From: Cryobacterium frigoriphilum
GTDB taxonomy: Bacteria > Actinomycetota > Actinomycetes > Actinomycetales > Microbacteriaceae
Reading direction: 5' to 3'
NCBI RefSeq assembly: GCF_004403305.1
Contig: NZ_SOHE01000069.1
Span: forward strand, 62,001-126,000
DNA: 64,000 bases
This document shows, one piece after another, positions 53,478 through 63,018 of the stretch (its first letter is position 1; each line of letters begins with the position of its first letter). The notes beneath the pieces are model-generated. The model did not search any database. It saw only the letters and a program-made list of their open reading frames with translations, and was not told where the DNA came from. Made by a program: the position numbers and the translations under genes.

Positions 53478-54380
53478 GTGAGTTCACACCAGCTTCCGAG
53501 CCCGAACGACCTGCTCGTGCTGCTGACCGTGGCCCGGCTGGGCCGGTTCAACGCGGTCGCCGAGGCGCTCGGTACCACGCACACGACCATTTCGCGGCGA
53601 ATTCTCTCGCTCGACCGGGAGCTGGGTGGTCGCACGCTCGAACGCAGTGCGCACGGCTGGGAACTCACCGAACTGGGGCGGCACGCGGTCGGTGCGGCCG
53701 AGGCGATCGAAGACCGCTTGGGCGCGCTCACCACGGCGATCAGCCAGAAAGACCCGCTGTCCGGTCTGCTGCGCATCAGCACGATCGATGGCTTCGGGGC
53801 CGAGATCGTCACGCCGGCGCTCGTGAAGTTGCAGCAGGGCCACCCCCGCATCAATATCGAGATGTTCAGTGCCACCCGCAAGGTGAGCCAGAACCGATCG
53901 GGGGTCGACCTGGAGATCGTGGCCGGACGCAACGACGTCGACAAGGCGGAGGCGATGTTTCTCACGAACTATTTTCTGCGCCTCTACGCAAGCCGTGAGT
54001 ACCTGCTGGCCCACGGTGTGCCGCAATCGCTCGACGATATTCGGTCGCACAGCTTCGTGTCGTACGTCGAGAGCGCCCTGCTCGTGGCCGAACTCGGCTA
54101 CCGCTCGTCGCAGTTGCCTGAACCCGCGACGACCTTTCAGTCGACCAGCCTGTTCGCCCAGCTCGAGGCGGTGCAGGCGGGCGCCGGAATAGGTCTACTG
54201 CCGAACTTTCTCGTACATGATCGGCCGGAATTCGTGCCGGTGCTGCCGCACGACTTTCAGCGACAGCTGCCGATTTGGGCCGTCGCCCGGGCCGAATCGC
54301 TGCGCTCACCCGTGGTGCGCGCAGCGATCGAGGCGATCACCCTCGAGATCACCGAGCGACCGGCGGCGTTCACCGCCTGA
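53478..54380 (+). CDS. LysR-family transcriptional regulator
   Basis: The start is GTG 53478 with AGAGGA eight bases upstream. The 300-residue protein has the LysR helix-turn-helix (LPSPNDLLVLLTVARLGRFN, then AVAEALGTTHTTISRRILSL, about 5-45) and a C-terminal substrate-binding domain from about 90. Divergence from mmsB across 118 bases is the classic LysR arrangement, so it likely controls mmsBA with 3-hydroxyisobutyrate or a related acid as inducer. The domain is shorter-looped than many LysR effectors (SGLLRISTIDGFGAEIVTPA). Confidence 0.92.
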   Translation: MSSHQLPSPNDLLVLLTVARLGRFNAVAEALGTTHTTISRRILSLDRELGGRTLERSAHGWELTELGRHAVGAAEAIEDRLGALTTAISQKDPLSGLLRISTIDGFGAEIVTPALVKLQQGHPRINIEMFSATRKVSQNRSGVDLEIVAGRNDVDKAEAMFLTNYFLRLYASREYLLAHGVPQSLDDIRSHSFVSYVESALLVAELGYRSSQLPEPATTFQSTSLFAQLEAVQAGAGIGLLPNFLVHDRPEFVPVLPHDFQRQLPIWAVARAESLRSPVVRAAIEAITLEITERPAAFTA

Positions 54381-54431
54381 TCCGGCCGCCGGTGCAGTGG
54401 GCATGACCGGGGTCTGCCTGGCTACCAGAAA

Positions 54432-55841
54432 CTACCGGCCGGGGGTGCCGACCAGATCGGCGGCCGCGGCGGCGCGATCGGCCGAATCCGCGGCATCCGC
54501 TGCATCGATATCGTGAAGAGCGAGCCCGCGCGTCTCTTTCAGGGTCAGCACCACGAGGGCCGTCACGAGGCAGGCTGCCGCGAGGTAGATGGCCACCGGC
54601 ACCGAGGACTCGAAGCTCGAGAGCAGGCTGACCGCGATGATCGGGGCGATGGAGCCCGCGATCACCGAGGTGACCTGATAGCCGAGTGAGACGCCGGAGT
54701 AACGCATGCGGGTGGGGAACATTTCGGCCATGATGGCGGGCTGTCCGGCGTACATGAGTGCGTGAAACAACAGGCCCATCATGATCGCGACGATGATGAT
54801 GACGTCGTTCGCGGTATCCATCATGGGGAAGGCGAAGAAGCCCCAGGTGCCGGCGAGTACGGCGCCCACGAAGTACACCGGGCGGCGGCCCACCCGGTCG
54901 GAGAGGTGGCCGACAACCGGGATAACCAGAAAATGGATGGCGTGGGCGATGAGCAAGAGCAGCAGCACGCGGGAGGTGTCCATCTGCACGATGATCTTCA
55001 GATAGGTGATGGAGAAGACCACGACGAGGTAGTACAGGATGTTTTCGGCGAAGCGCAGGCCCATGGCGGTGAACACGCCACGCGGGTAACGGCGGAAGAC
55101 CTCGATGATGCCGTAGCCCTGGTCTCCCGCGACGACCTCCTTTTGTGCCTTGAGAAAAATCGGGGCATCGCTGACCTTGGTGCGAATGTAGTAGCCGACG
55201 AGAACGATCACGGCCGAGAGCCAGAACGCGACGCGCCAGCCCCAGCTCAAAAAGGCCTCGTCGGACAGGGCCGAAGCGAGAACGAACAGCACGGCGGTGG
55301 CGAGCAGGTTGCCCATCGGCACGGCCGCCTGGGGCCAGCTGGCCCAGAACCCACGTGATTTCGCCGGGCTGTGCTCGGCGACGAGCAGCACGGCGCCACC
55401 CCATTCACCGCCGACCGCGAAACCCTGGATGAACCTCAGGAGCACGAGCAGAATCGGTGCCAGGTAGCCGATCTGTTGAAAGGTGGGCAGGCAGCCCATC
55501 AAGAAGGTGGCGACGCCGACGAGCACGAGGCTGAACTGAAGCAGTCGTTTGCGGCCGAATTTGTCACCGAAATGTCCAAACACGATGCCGCCGATGGGGC
55601 GGGCCAGAAATCCGACCGCGTAGGTCGCGAACGCCGCGATGATGCCCTCGAGTTCGCTGCCGGCGTTCGGAAAGAACAGGGTGCCGAAGACCAGGGTGGC
55701 CGCCGAGGCGTAGAGAAAGAATTCATACCATTCGACGACCGTGCCGGCCATGGAGGCCGCGACGACCTTTTTCAGTCCCGACGTCTCTGTTTCTCGTGGG
55801 CTACCGGAATCGTCTCGGGCAGTGGATCTGGTCGTGCTCAT
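54432..55841 (-). CDS. MHS-family (MFS) metabolite:proton symporter
   Basis: The 469-residue protein has twelve predicted membrane helices and the metabolite:H+ symporter hallmarks: MAGTVVEWYEFFLYASAATL (about 31-50) and the loop motif GHFGDKFGRKRLLQFSL near 88, then the LLVLLRFIQGFAVGGEWGG block near 130 and HLSDRVGRRPVYFVGAVLA near 310. Members carry carboxylates such as alpha-ketoglutarate, shikimate or betaine-like solutes. The C-terminal tail is Ala/Asp-rich. It is divergent from the GH13 gene and adjacent to a LysR gene, so it may import a valine-pathway-related acid, but evidence is positional only. Confidence 0.92.
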   Translation of the reverse strand: MSTTRSTARDDSGSPRETETSGLKKVVAASMAGTVVEWYEFFLYASAATLVFGTLFFPNAGSELEGIIAAFATYAVGFLARPIGGIVFGHFGDKFGRKRLLQFSLVLVGVATFLMGCLPTFQQIGYLAPILLVLLRFIQGFAVGGEWGGAVLLVAEHSPAKSRGFWASWPQAAVPMGNLLATAVLFVLASALSDEAFLSWGWRVAFWLSAVIVLVGYYIRTKVSDAPIFLKAQKEVVAGDQGYGIIEVFRRYPRGVFTAMGLRFAENILYYLVVVFSITYLKIIVQMDTSRVLLLLLIAHAIHFLVIPVVGHLSDRVGRRPVYFVGAVLAGTWGFFAFPMMDTANDVIIIVAIMMGLLFHALMYAGQPAIMAEMFPTRMRYSGVSLGYQVTSVIAGSIAPIIAVSLLSSFESSVPVAIYLAAACLVTALVVLTLKETRGLALHDIDAADAADSADRAAAAADLVGTPGR

Positions 55842-56042
55842 GGGTGTTCCCTCGTGTCGTCATTGACACAACGTGCTCGGCGGGCTCACATCATCACCGC
55901 CGTGACACACGTCGTCTGGCTTGTCTTAGACTGCGCGCTGCGGACGGTGCTGTCAAAGGCGATTCGCACAGAGGTACAGTGCAAAAATGCACAGGGCCCT
56001 TCGCTCTGGTCTCGGTGCCGCTCGCCATGGCATACTGTCGCC

Positions 56043-58133
56043 GTGATAGAGCGCATCGGCTTTGGAACGGGTCAGGTCGATTCCGGTACCTTTCGGGTGC
56101 GGCTGTCGCTGGGGGAGTCGCTGACCGTGGGCCTCGGCGTCACGGCCACGTCACCGGCCGAACTGGCCGGTGCGGCGGCGTTCGTCTGGACGAACTACGG
56201 CGCCCAGAATCCCGGCAACTTTTCGGCGCTTCCGATGACGTCAACCCCGCCGACGGATGCCCACCAGCAGGCGTTCGCGTTGACGCTCGACCCCGCGGTG
56301 CCCGGAACCGTCATTGCGACCGCCTTCGTCGTGCTCGACGGCATCTGTTACTGGGCACCCGAATTCGCCGCCCCCGGCACCCGCGGTGCCGAATACGGGT
56401 TGGTAAACCGGCTGGTCTTTCGGGTATCTGACCCGGCCATCGTTCACCTCAACGTTCGAGAGCTTCCGATCGACAAGGTCAACGCGAGGTCGGACAGCAC
56501 GGACATTTCCCTGATTGAAGACCTCATCGACGACCAGCCCAACTGGTACACGCTGCAGAAGCTGCACGACGAGGGTGTGAACTGTGTCTGGCTGCAGGTG
56601 CCGTATCGGCTGGATCCCTGGGACGGTCGGGACACCCACGACGACGCCGGAAGCGACTACGCGAGCAACGACTGGTTCTCGATTGACCCCGACCTGTCGC
56701 GCGAGTCGCGCGGTGTGCCGCCGTGGGACCTGGACCGCCAGCACCGACTCGCCAACATCGCTATGAAACGTCTGGTCGACAAGGCGCACGACCTGGGCCT
56801 GAAGGTGCTGCTTGAGATCGCCCCCAACCACGTCGGGCACAATTTCATCTACCGTGACGCGTTTGGGGCGGGCCCGGGAACGGATGTTCCGCGCCGCGAC
56901 TATGCGCAGTCAGCGATCGACGTGGCCCAGCGCGCGCAAATCGGACAGCGACTGGCATCGGGCGACTATCCGGACGAGCTCAAGAACTATGCCGAGTACA
57001 TGCTGCCGCAGATGTACGCCGCGCATTACTCCGACGGGCGCTACAACCCCCAGGGCGCGAACTCGGTCTACGAGACCTACTCGCCCGACTGGGCGGGGCT
57101 CTGGGCCGACGTCAAACACCTCAACCACGGTGGCCACGGCGGACAGGGCATCTGGACCGCGTCGACACCACAGAATTTTCACGTTTTGGCCTACATCGGC
57201 CGCGCGATGGCCTGGGCCGCAAAGGAATTCGGGGTGGACGGATTTCGAATCGACCACGTCTTCGGCATGCCGTTCCACTTCTTCGAGCAGACACTGCCGT
57301 GGGTGGAGATGAAGGTTCGCGAACAACGCGGGCCGGCCGCATCCATGATCTGGGTGGCGGAGGATCACAATCGCAAGGACTATACGAGCTGCGTCAGCGA
57401 CGTGATTCAGGCCACCGGTTACATGGGCATGCTGCAGGCCTTCGCCGACCGAGACATCAATCGGGTGTGGGGCGCTCTGACCGCGGTGGAGCACGCGCAC
57501 GAATTTCTGGCCACCGGCAACCACGACGAACGGCGCGGAATCGAATTCTTCGGCGGCGACCTGCTGGCCTTCGGTAACGCGATCATGACCATGCAGTTGC
57601 TCGGCGGTGCACTGTTGACGCTCACCGGTGACGAGTATGGCGAACGGCAGCAACTCGCCTTCAAATCCAAGGGCGGTATCCCCACGGTGTGGCAAAAACG
57701 CCAGGGCTTGCTGCCGATCGAGTGCGCCAATCTCGCGTACTGGGTCGGCCGGGGAGCGCAGCTGAGAAACGAGCACCCCGCCCTGCGGGGCTCCCGCCGT
57801 GAGCGACTCGCGCAAATCACTGCGGGCGGTCCCCAACCGATGCTGGCCTGGAGCCGGTCCGGAACGGATGCTGCCGACGCACCGCTTCTCTTCGTCAGCA
57901 GCCTCGACCGAGCGAGGTGGGCCACCGGGGTGTTCGACGTGGGCGGCTCAGCCCGCAGTTGGCTGCTGCAGCATCCCGCCGACTACTACCAGGTGCGGGA
58001 TCTGATCGGCTTCGATCCGGGCCGCTACCTGTGGAGCCGGCCCCTGCTGGGACAACAGCTGCTCGACGCCGGCCTCGGCATCGGACTGCAGCCGAACCAG
58101 ATTCAGGCGCTGCAGCTCGAGCGGGTGGTCTGA
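56043..58133 (+). CDS. GH13 alpha-amylase-family enzyme
   Basis: The start is taken as GTG 56043 (VIERIGFGTGQ); no ATG with a ribosome-binding site is visible, so the true start could differ. The 696-residue protein has an N-terminal beta domain (about 1-140) and a GH13 barrel: region I LEIAPNHVGH near 256, region II GFRIDHVFG near 400 with the nucleophile Asp, region III MIWVAEDHN near 436 with the acid Glu, and region IV FLATGNHDE near 484. In region I the usual D(x)3NH reads with Ala before PNH. Such proteins include maltosyl- and trehalose-modifying enzymes and amylases; this one looks like an uncharacterised cytoplasmic subfamily (no signal peptide). Confidence 0.85.
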   Translation: MIERIGFGTGQVDSGTFRVRLSLGESLTVGLGVTATSPAELAGAAAFVWTNYGAQNPGNFSALPMTSTPPTDAHQQAFALTLDPAVPGTVIATAFVVLDGICYWAPEFAAPGTRGAEYGLVNRLVFRVSDPAIVHLNVRELPIDKVNARSDSTDISLIEDLIDDQPNWYTLQKLHDEGVNCVWLQVPYRLDPWDGRDTHDDAGSDYASNDWFSIDPDLSRESRGVPPWDLDRQHRLANIAMKRLVDKAHDLGLKVLLEIAPNHVGHNFIYRDAFGAGPGTDVPRRDYAQSAIDVAQRAQIGQRLASGDYPDELKNYAEYMLPQMYAAHYSDGRYNPQGANSVYETYSPDWAGLWADVKHLNHGGHGGQGIWTASTPQNFHVLAYIGRAMAWAAKEFGVDGFRIDHVFGMPFHFFEQTLPWVEMKVREQRGPAASMIWVAEDHNRKDYTSCVSDVIQATGYMGMLQAFADRDINRVWGALTAVEHAHEFLATGNHDERRGIEFFGGDLLAFGNAIMTMQLLGGALLTLTGDEYGERQQLAFKSKGGIPTVWQKRQGLLPIECANLAYWVGRGAQLRNEHPALRGSRRERLAQITAGGPQPMLAWSRSGTDAADAPLLFVSSLDRARWATGVFDVGGSARSWLLQHPADYYQVRDLIGFDPGRYLWSRPLLGQQLLDAGLGIGLQPNQIQALQLERVV

Positions 58134-58224
58134 TCGGCAGCTCTGACGGGTACTGTCAGGCACTCCCGGGACGCTGGGCCGCGCCGTAGCGTGGAAACGA
58201 TCCCATCGTTAGAAGGAGAGTTTC

Positions 58225-59241
58225 ATGGACTACCGCCTACTCGGACGCACCGGCGTTCAGGTCAGCCCGCTGTGCCTCGGCACGATGATGTTCGGCCCCT
58301 GGGGCAACCCCGACGTGGCCGACTCGATCCGCGTCATCCACCATGCCCTCAACGCCGGCATCAACTTCGTCGACACCGCCGATGTCTACTCGGGCGGTGA
58401 GTCCGAGCAGATCGTGGGTCAGGCTCTGAAAGGGCGCCGCGACGACGTCGTGCTGACGGCCAAGTTCTGCATGCCGATGGGGGAGGGCCCCAACCAGAGC
58501 GGCGGATCTCGCCGGTACATCATGACAGCCGTCGAAGACTCGCTGCGGCGCCTCGACACCGACTATCTCGACCTGTACCAGGTGCACCGCCCGAGCGCCC
58601 TCATGGATGTCGACGAAACACTCGGCGCCCTGACCGACCTCGTGCGGCAGGGCAAGGTGCGCTACATCGGCTCATCGTCCTACTCCGGCAGCCAGATCGT
58701 CGAGGCGCAGGTTGCTTCCCGTGACGGCCACCTCGCCCGATTCGTCACTGAGCAGCCGCCGTACTCGATTCTTGTGCGTGGCATCGAAGCGGACGTCCTG
58801 CCGACGGTTCAGCGCCACGGCATGGGCGCGTTGACCTACAGCCCGCTCGCCGGCGGCTGGCTCTCGGGCAAGTGGCGAGCGGATGCCCCGCCCAGGCCGA
58901 CCTCATCGGCGCGCCCCCGCATCCGTTTTGATATGACGAGTGTCGCAAACCAGCAGAAGCTCGAGGTGGTTGAGGCGCTGACCCAGGTCGCCGACGAAGC
59001 CGGCATCAGCCTGATCGAGCTGGCGATCGCGTTCGTCATCAACCATCCGGGGGTCACCTCCGCGATCATCGGGCCGCGCACGATGGAGCAGCTCGTCTCG
59101 CAGCTGCCGGCCGCCGACGTGAGGTTGAGCCCCGAGATTCTGGACCGGATCGACGAGCTGGTGCCGCCCGGCGTCACGATCAACCCGGGCGACAACAGCT
59201 ACGGCGCGGCCGAGCTGGCGTGCGCCGCCCGCCGCCGCTGA
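58225..59241 (+). CDS. Aldo/keto reductase
   Basis: ATG 58225 has AAGGAG upstream. The 338-residue AKR carries NFVDTADVYSGGESE (Asp and Tyr, about 47-60), Lys in VVLTAKFCMP (about 79) and His in DLYQVHRPSAL (about 120). The C-terminal SAIIGPRTMEQL block is present near 276. It belongs to the AKR group near YajO/GSP69 and would reduce small carbonyls with NADPH. It stands alone on the plus strand after the GH13 gene. Confidence 0.93.
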   Translation: MDYRLLGRTGVQVSPLCLGTMMFGPWGNPDVADSIRVIHHALNAGINFVDTADVYSGGESEQIVGQALKGRRDDVVLTAKFCMPMGEGPNQSGGSRRYIMTAVEDSLRRLDTDYLDLYQVHRPSALMDVDETLGALTDLVRQGKVRYIGSSSYSGSQIVEAQVASRDGHLARFVTEQPPYSILVRGIEADVLPTVQRHGMGALTYSPLAGGWLSGKWRADAPPRPTSSARPRIRFDMTSVANQQKLEVVEALTQVADEAGISLIELAIAFVINHPGVTSAIIGPRTMEQLVSQLPAADVRLSPEILDRIDELVPPGVTINPGDNSYGAAELACAARRR

Positions 59242-59414
59242 CCGGCCCGGTCGTCTTTCGCCGCACGCCAGAGGCTTACGCCCTTCCACGCGAGGCTCGA
59301 GGCCACGAGGTCGATGATGGCGCCGCGCATGCTGCCAGAAACCTCTGCTGTACCGCCCGAATGCGTCATGTGAATCCGATTCTCTTCGTTGCCGGGGCCG
59401 CGTACGATCGGGGG

Positions 59415-60332
59415 GTGCCCCCGCGTTCTCCTCTGCCACAACGACACGGGTTGGATGCGGCCTGGGTGGTCACCCCAGAACGATCCGAGCACCAGCCCTG
59501 GGCGACGATGGCGCACTGGCTGAACGAGCGAATGTCGGACGTCGTCGACGTGACGGGGTTTCTGGGCGCTGAACGATTTGTGTACGGGACAGGAGCTCCG
59601 GTACGTGGCCGTGACCCCTACCGGCCGCACACCTTTATCTGGTTTTATCGCGACCTGGCCGGCGAGACCGTCGTGCCGGGGGACATCCATCTGATCTACC
59701 GCGATGAACGAATCGTGGTGATCGACAAGCCGGCCTTTCTCTCCACGATTCCGCGCGGCCGGCATGTCGTGCAGAGTGTCGTGGTGCGCCTGCGCGACCA
59801 GCTCGAGCTGCCCGAGCTGTCGCCGCTGCATCGCCTCGACCGGGTGACGTCGGGGCTGGTGATTCTGGCGACCGAGCGACGCTGGCGCGGTGCGTACCAG
59901 TCGATGTTTCAACGCCGGGAAGTCGGCAAGACCTACCGGGCACTGGCCCCGCTGCTGCCGGGCCTCGAACTTCCCGTCACCGTGCGCAACCACCTCACCA
60001 CGCGGCGCGGTCAGTGGCAGGCCGAGGTTGTGCCCGATGCACCGTTCAACGCCGAATCGCTGATTGAACTCGAGACCGTCAGCGGCGCGATGGGTGTATA
60101 CAAGCTGACGCCCCAGACCGGGCGCACCCATCAACTGCGCATGCATATGCTCGGCCTGGGAATTGCCATCAGCGGTGATCCGCTGTACCCCATCGTTCAG
60201 GATATTGCGGTGAACGACTTCTCTCGCCCGCTGCAGCTGCTGGCAAGCCAGGTGAGGTTCACCGACCCCATCGATGGGGAGGCGCGGCAGTTCGACTGCG
60301 TGCGCACGCTTCCGCTCGGCAGCGAGGCTTGA
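59415..60332 (+). CDS. RluA-family pseudouridine synthase
   Basis: GTG 59415 gives the typical actinobacterial N-terminus VPPRSPLPQRHGLDAAWV; an in-frame upstream ATG exists but adds unlike sequence. The 305-residue protein has the pseudouridine synthase core: IVVIDKPAFLSTIPRG near 105 and LHRLDRVTSGLVILATERR near 140 with the catalytic Asp. The motif TPQTGRTHQLRMHM near 233 follows. It isomerises uridines in rRNA or tRNA. No S4 domain is present. Confidence 0.93.
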   Translation: MPPRSPLPQRHGLDAAWVVTPERSEHQPWATMAHWLNERMSDVVDVTGFLGAERFVYGTGAPVRGRDPYRPHTFIWFYRDLAGETVVPGDIHLIYRDERIVVIDKPAFLSTIPRGRHVVQSVVVRLRDQLELPELSPLHRLDRVTSGLVILATERRWRGAYQSMFQRREVGKTYRALAPLLPGLELPVTVRNHLTTRRGQWQAEVVPDAPFNAESLIELETVSGAMGVYKLTPQTGRTHQLRMHMLGLGIAISGDPLYPIVQDIAVNDFSRPLQLLASQVRFTDPIDGEARQFDCVRTLPLGSEA

Positions 60333-60361
60333 CGCGCTGGCCTGTCGTGCCGGCCTGTCGA

Positions 60362-60417
60362 TGATCAGCGCATCAGCGCATCAGCGCATCAGTGCATCAG
60401 TGCATCAGTGCATCAGG
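60362..60417 (+). repeat. 8-bp tandem repeat (GCATCAGY)n at the LysE gene end
   Basis: Six full 8-base units (GCATCAGC twice, GCATCAGT three times, GCATCAGG once) follow a partial unit. An 8-bp period shifts the frame, and the stop of the LysE gene lies inside the array. Confidence 0.88.
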
Positions 60418-61028
60418 ACCAGCAGGACGGCGACGGCCATGAACAGCGACCCAAAGGTGCGGTTGAGAATAGTCTGCCCGCGCACGGTGTTCGTAAAGCG
60501 TTGAAACGACTTCGCCGCCGCCGCGAAAAATAGCCACATCACGACGATGTCGATCGCCACCACCGTGATGGTCAAGACGACGTACTGGGGCAGCAGTGGC
60601 TGCTCGGGCCGGATGAACTGCGGCATGAAGGCGAGAAAGAACACGAGTGCCTTGGGGTTGAGCAGATTGACCCAGAGACCGCGGCGAAACATCGACCAGG
60701 CCGGCACTCGGGTGAGCAGAGTCGTCAGGTCGCGTTCGGCCTGCGGTTTCTGCACGAAGAGACGGATGCCCAGAAACACCAGGTACGCGGCTCCGGCGTA
60801 GCGGATGATGTTGAAGAGCACGGGGGACCCGGCCACAAGAACTCCGACACCGAGCGCAACAACGATCACGTGCACGACGAGCGCGGCCTGCTGGCCCAGG
60901 ATTCCCCAGATGGAGCGTCGAAACCCAGAATTCAGCGAGTTGTTCATGGTGTTGATGGCGCCCGCGCCGGGGGTGAAGCTGATGAGTACGCCGGCGCCCG
61001 CGAGGGCCAGCCACAGGGAGAGTTGCAC
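60405..61028 (-). CDS. LysE/RhtB-family amino-acid exporter
   Basis: The start is GTG 61028. The 207-residue membrane protein has six hydrophobic segments and the family N-terminus LWLALAGAGVLISFTPGAGA followed by INTMNNSLNSGFRRSIWGIL (about 5-45), plus the loop FRRGLWVNLLNPKALVFFLA near 113. Such proteins export amino acids or homoserine lactone-like solutes. Its last codons (VLLVLMH) run into an 8-bp tandem repeat carrying the stop codon. Confidence 0.92.
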   Translation of the reverse strand: MQLSLWLALAGAGVLISFTPGAGAINTMNNSLNSGFRRSIWGILGQQAALVVHVIVVALGVGVLVAGSPVLFNIIRYAGAAYLVFLGIRLFVQKPQAERDLTTLLTRVPAWSMFRRGLWVNLLNPKALVFFLAFMPQFIRPEQPLLPQYVVLTITVVAIDIVVMWLFFAAAAKSFQRFTNTVRGQTILNRTFGSLFMAVAVLLVLMH

Positions 61029-61083
61029 ACGCCAGCGTATCGCGGGCGCGTGCGGTGCCCGTCACCGCACGCGCTCTGCGGAC

Positions 61084-62100
61084 TCAGCGATGGTGGGCGG
61101 CGATCCTGGCCAGGCCGTCGGCCGCTACGAAATCGCGGTGGATGGCGGTTTGGGAGAGCGCAGAAAACAAGAAGAACCCCTCGAGCCTGTTCCATCCGGC
61201 CGTCCAGGTCAATCGCTCGGCGATCTGCCAGATGGTGGAGTCGGGGCTGTCGGCCACCACCTCGGCGACTTCGCGTGAGCGCTTGAGGTGGTGCCTGGCC
61301 GACTTGCCGGCGCGCTTGGCGAGCCCGGAGAAGCGATAGCCGTGCCCGGGCAGCGCTTCGTGGTCGGGGTAGACGCTCACGGTGTCGAGTGAATCGAGAT
61401 AGTCCGTGAGTGCGTTGGTGTTCGTGGGACCGCCGAGACCGAGACCGGCATGCATGGTCGGCAACAGGTGATCACCGGTGAACATGATCGACCGCGCGTC
61501 ATCGCGCAGGCTCAGGTGCCCGGGCGTGTGACCGGGGGTGAGCATGGCCACGAGGTCGAATCCGGGGATGTCGAGGCGCTCGTTGTTTGCGAGTACGCGG
61601 TCAACGTGCACGTCGGGGTGCGGGGGAGTAGCGCTGAGTATCGCCTCGATTTCTGCGCGTCGGTTCGCCGGAACGCCCCAGTCGTCGAGCACGTGTGAGA
61701 ACACCGACGGTGACCACCCGCCGACGCCGCGCGCGTACAGCGCCTCCTTCTCGGTGGCGTGCACCTGCAGCGGGGCGCCCGAGGCCTGCTTCAGCCGGGG
61801 CCCCATACCGATGTGGTCGGGGTGCAGATGCGTTGCCGTGATCGAGCGGATGTCGGTGGCCGCGGCGCCGAGGCTGGCCAGGGCGCGCAGCACCCGCTGC
61901 AGGTTGCTCTTCGAGTCCCATCCCGGGTCGATCACGTGGATACCGTCGGCCGAGTCGCGCAGCAGATACAGCAGTGAGTACGGAATATGACCGCCGGGCA
62001 TGGGCATGCCGAGCGCCCAGACGTCGTCACGGACCTGTTCGAGGTCGGGTGCGATCCGCGTGGTGCTTGAGGCGAACTGTGCGGCGCTTGTCGCGTGCAT
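61084..62100 (-). CDS. MBL-fold metallo-hydrolase
   Basis: The 338-residue protein has the metallo-beta-lactamase signature THLHPDHIGMG near 90, a further His in TPGHTPGHLSL near 190, Asp in FTGDHLLP near 210 and GHGYRFSGLAK near 250, enough for a dinuclear zinc site. The C-terminal HHLKRSREVAEVVADS helix resembles LACTB2-like hydrolases. The substrate may be a thioester, lactone or phosphodiester. It starts six bases after the menB stop on the same strand, so the two are probably one transcript. Confidence 0.9.
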   Translation of the reverse strand: MHATSAAQFASSTTRIAPDLEQVRDDVWALGMPMPGGHIPYSLLYLLRDSADGIHVIDPGWDSKSNLQRVLRALASLGAAATDIRSITATHLHPDHIGMGPRLKQASGAPLQVHATEKEALYARGVGGWSPSVFSHVLDDWGVPANRRAEIEAILSATPPHPDVHVDRVLANNERLDIPGFDLVAMLTPGHTPGHLSLRDDARSIMFTGDHLLPTMHAGLGLGGPTNTNALTDYLDSLDTVSVYPDHEALPGHGYRFSGLAKRAGKSARHHLKRSREVAEVVADSPDSTIWQIAERLTWTAGWNRLEGFFLFSALSQTAIHRDFVAADGLARIAAHHR

Positions 62101-62106
62101 CGCTGC

Positions 62107-62994
62107 CTAGAATTGCCAGGGGAAGGGCGACCAGTCCGGTTCGCGCCGTTCCAGGAACGCGTCCTTACCCTCGACGGCCTCATCGGTTCCGTACGCCAGC
62201 CGGGTGGCCTCACCGGCAAAGATCTGCTGGCCCACCATCCCGTCGTCGACGGCGTTGAACGAGAACTTGAGCATGCGGATCGCAGTGGGCGACTTCGTCA
62301 GAATCGTGTTGGCCCAGTCCAGCGCCGTCGTTTCGAGTTGGGCGTGCGGCACCACAGCATTGACCGCACCCATCTCGTAGGCGCGCTGCGCGTCGTAGGG
62401 ACGAGCGAGAAAGAAGACCTCTCGCGCGAATTTCTGCCCGACGTGTTGCGCGAAGTACGCGCTGCCGTAACCGCCGTCGAAGGACCCGACATCGGCATCC
62501 GTCTGCTTGAACATGCCGTGTTCCTTGCTGGCGATGGACAGATCGCAGACCACGTGCAGCGAGTGACCGCCGCCCGCGGCCCAGCCCGGAATGACCGCGA
62601 TGACGACCTTGGGCATGAATCGAATGAGACGCTGCACCTCGAGAATGTGCAGGCGCCCGGTGCTGACCGTTCCGTCACGATACTGGTAGCCGTCGCGGCC
62701 ACGGATGCGCTGATCTCCGCCCGAGCAGAACGCCCAGCCGCCGTCTTTCGGGCTCGGTCCGTTACCGGTGAGCAGAACGACGCCGATGCGGGTGTTCTGC
62801 CGGGCATCATCGAGCACCCGGTAGAGCTCATCGACCGACTGCGGGCGGAAGGCATTGCGTACCTCCGGCCGGTTGAAGGCGACCCGGGCGACCCGGCCGG
62901 CAATGTCGTGGTGGTACGTGATGTCCTGCAGCGCGGAAAAGCCGTCGACGGGCTTCCACAGGGACGGGTCAAAGATCTCGGAAACCTGGGTCAT
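62107..62994 (-). CDS. menB: 1,4-dihydroxy-2-naphthoyl-CoA synthase
   Basis: The 295-residue crotonase-fold enzyme cyclises succinylbenzoyl-CoA in menaquinone synthesis. The MenB traits are ITYHHDIAGRVARVAFNRPE near 25, SGGDQRIRGRDGY near 87, PGWAAGGGHSLHVVCDLSIA near 140, and the KQTDADVGSFDGGYGSAYFA block near 170 with the Asp/Tyr pair specific for MenB. No other men genes are in the window. The MBL hydrolase follows on the same strand. Confidence 0.96.
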   Translation of the reverse strand: MTQVSEIFDPSLWKPVDGFSALQDITYHHDIAGRVARVAFNRPEVRNAFRPQSVDELYRVLDDARQNTRIGVVLLTGNGPSPKDGGWAFCSGGDQRIRGRDGYQYRDGTVSTGRLHILEVQRLIRFMPKVVIAVIPGWAAGGGHSLHVVCDLSIASKEHGMFKQTDADVGSFDGGYGSAYFAQHVGQKFAREVFFLARPYDAQRAYEMGAVNAVVPHAQLETTALDWANTILTKSPTAIRMLKFSFNAVDDGMVGQQIFAGEATRLAYGTDEAVEGKDAFLERREPDWSPFPWQF

Positions 62995-63018
62995 GGTTTC
63001 AGCTTAGGTGCGGGTTGC

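Noticed and set aside
52457-53965. Long 5' extension of the mmsB frame
   Set aside because: The extra 200 codons overlap the LysR gene antiparallel, and ATG 53359 has a good ribosome-binding site and the family N-terminus.
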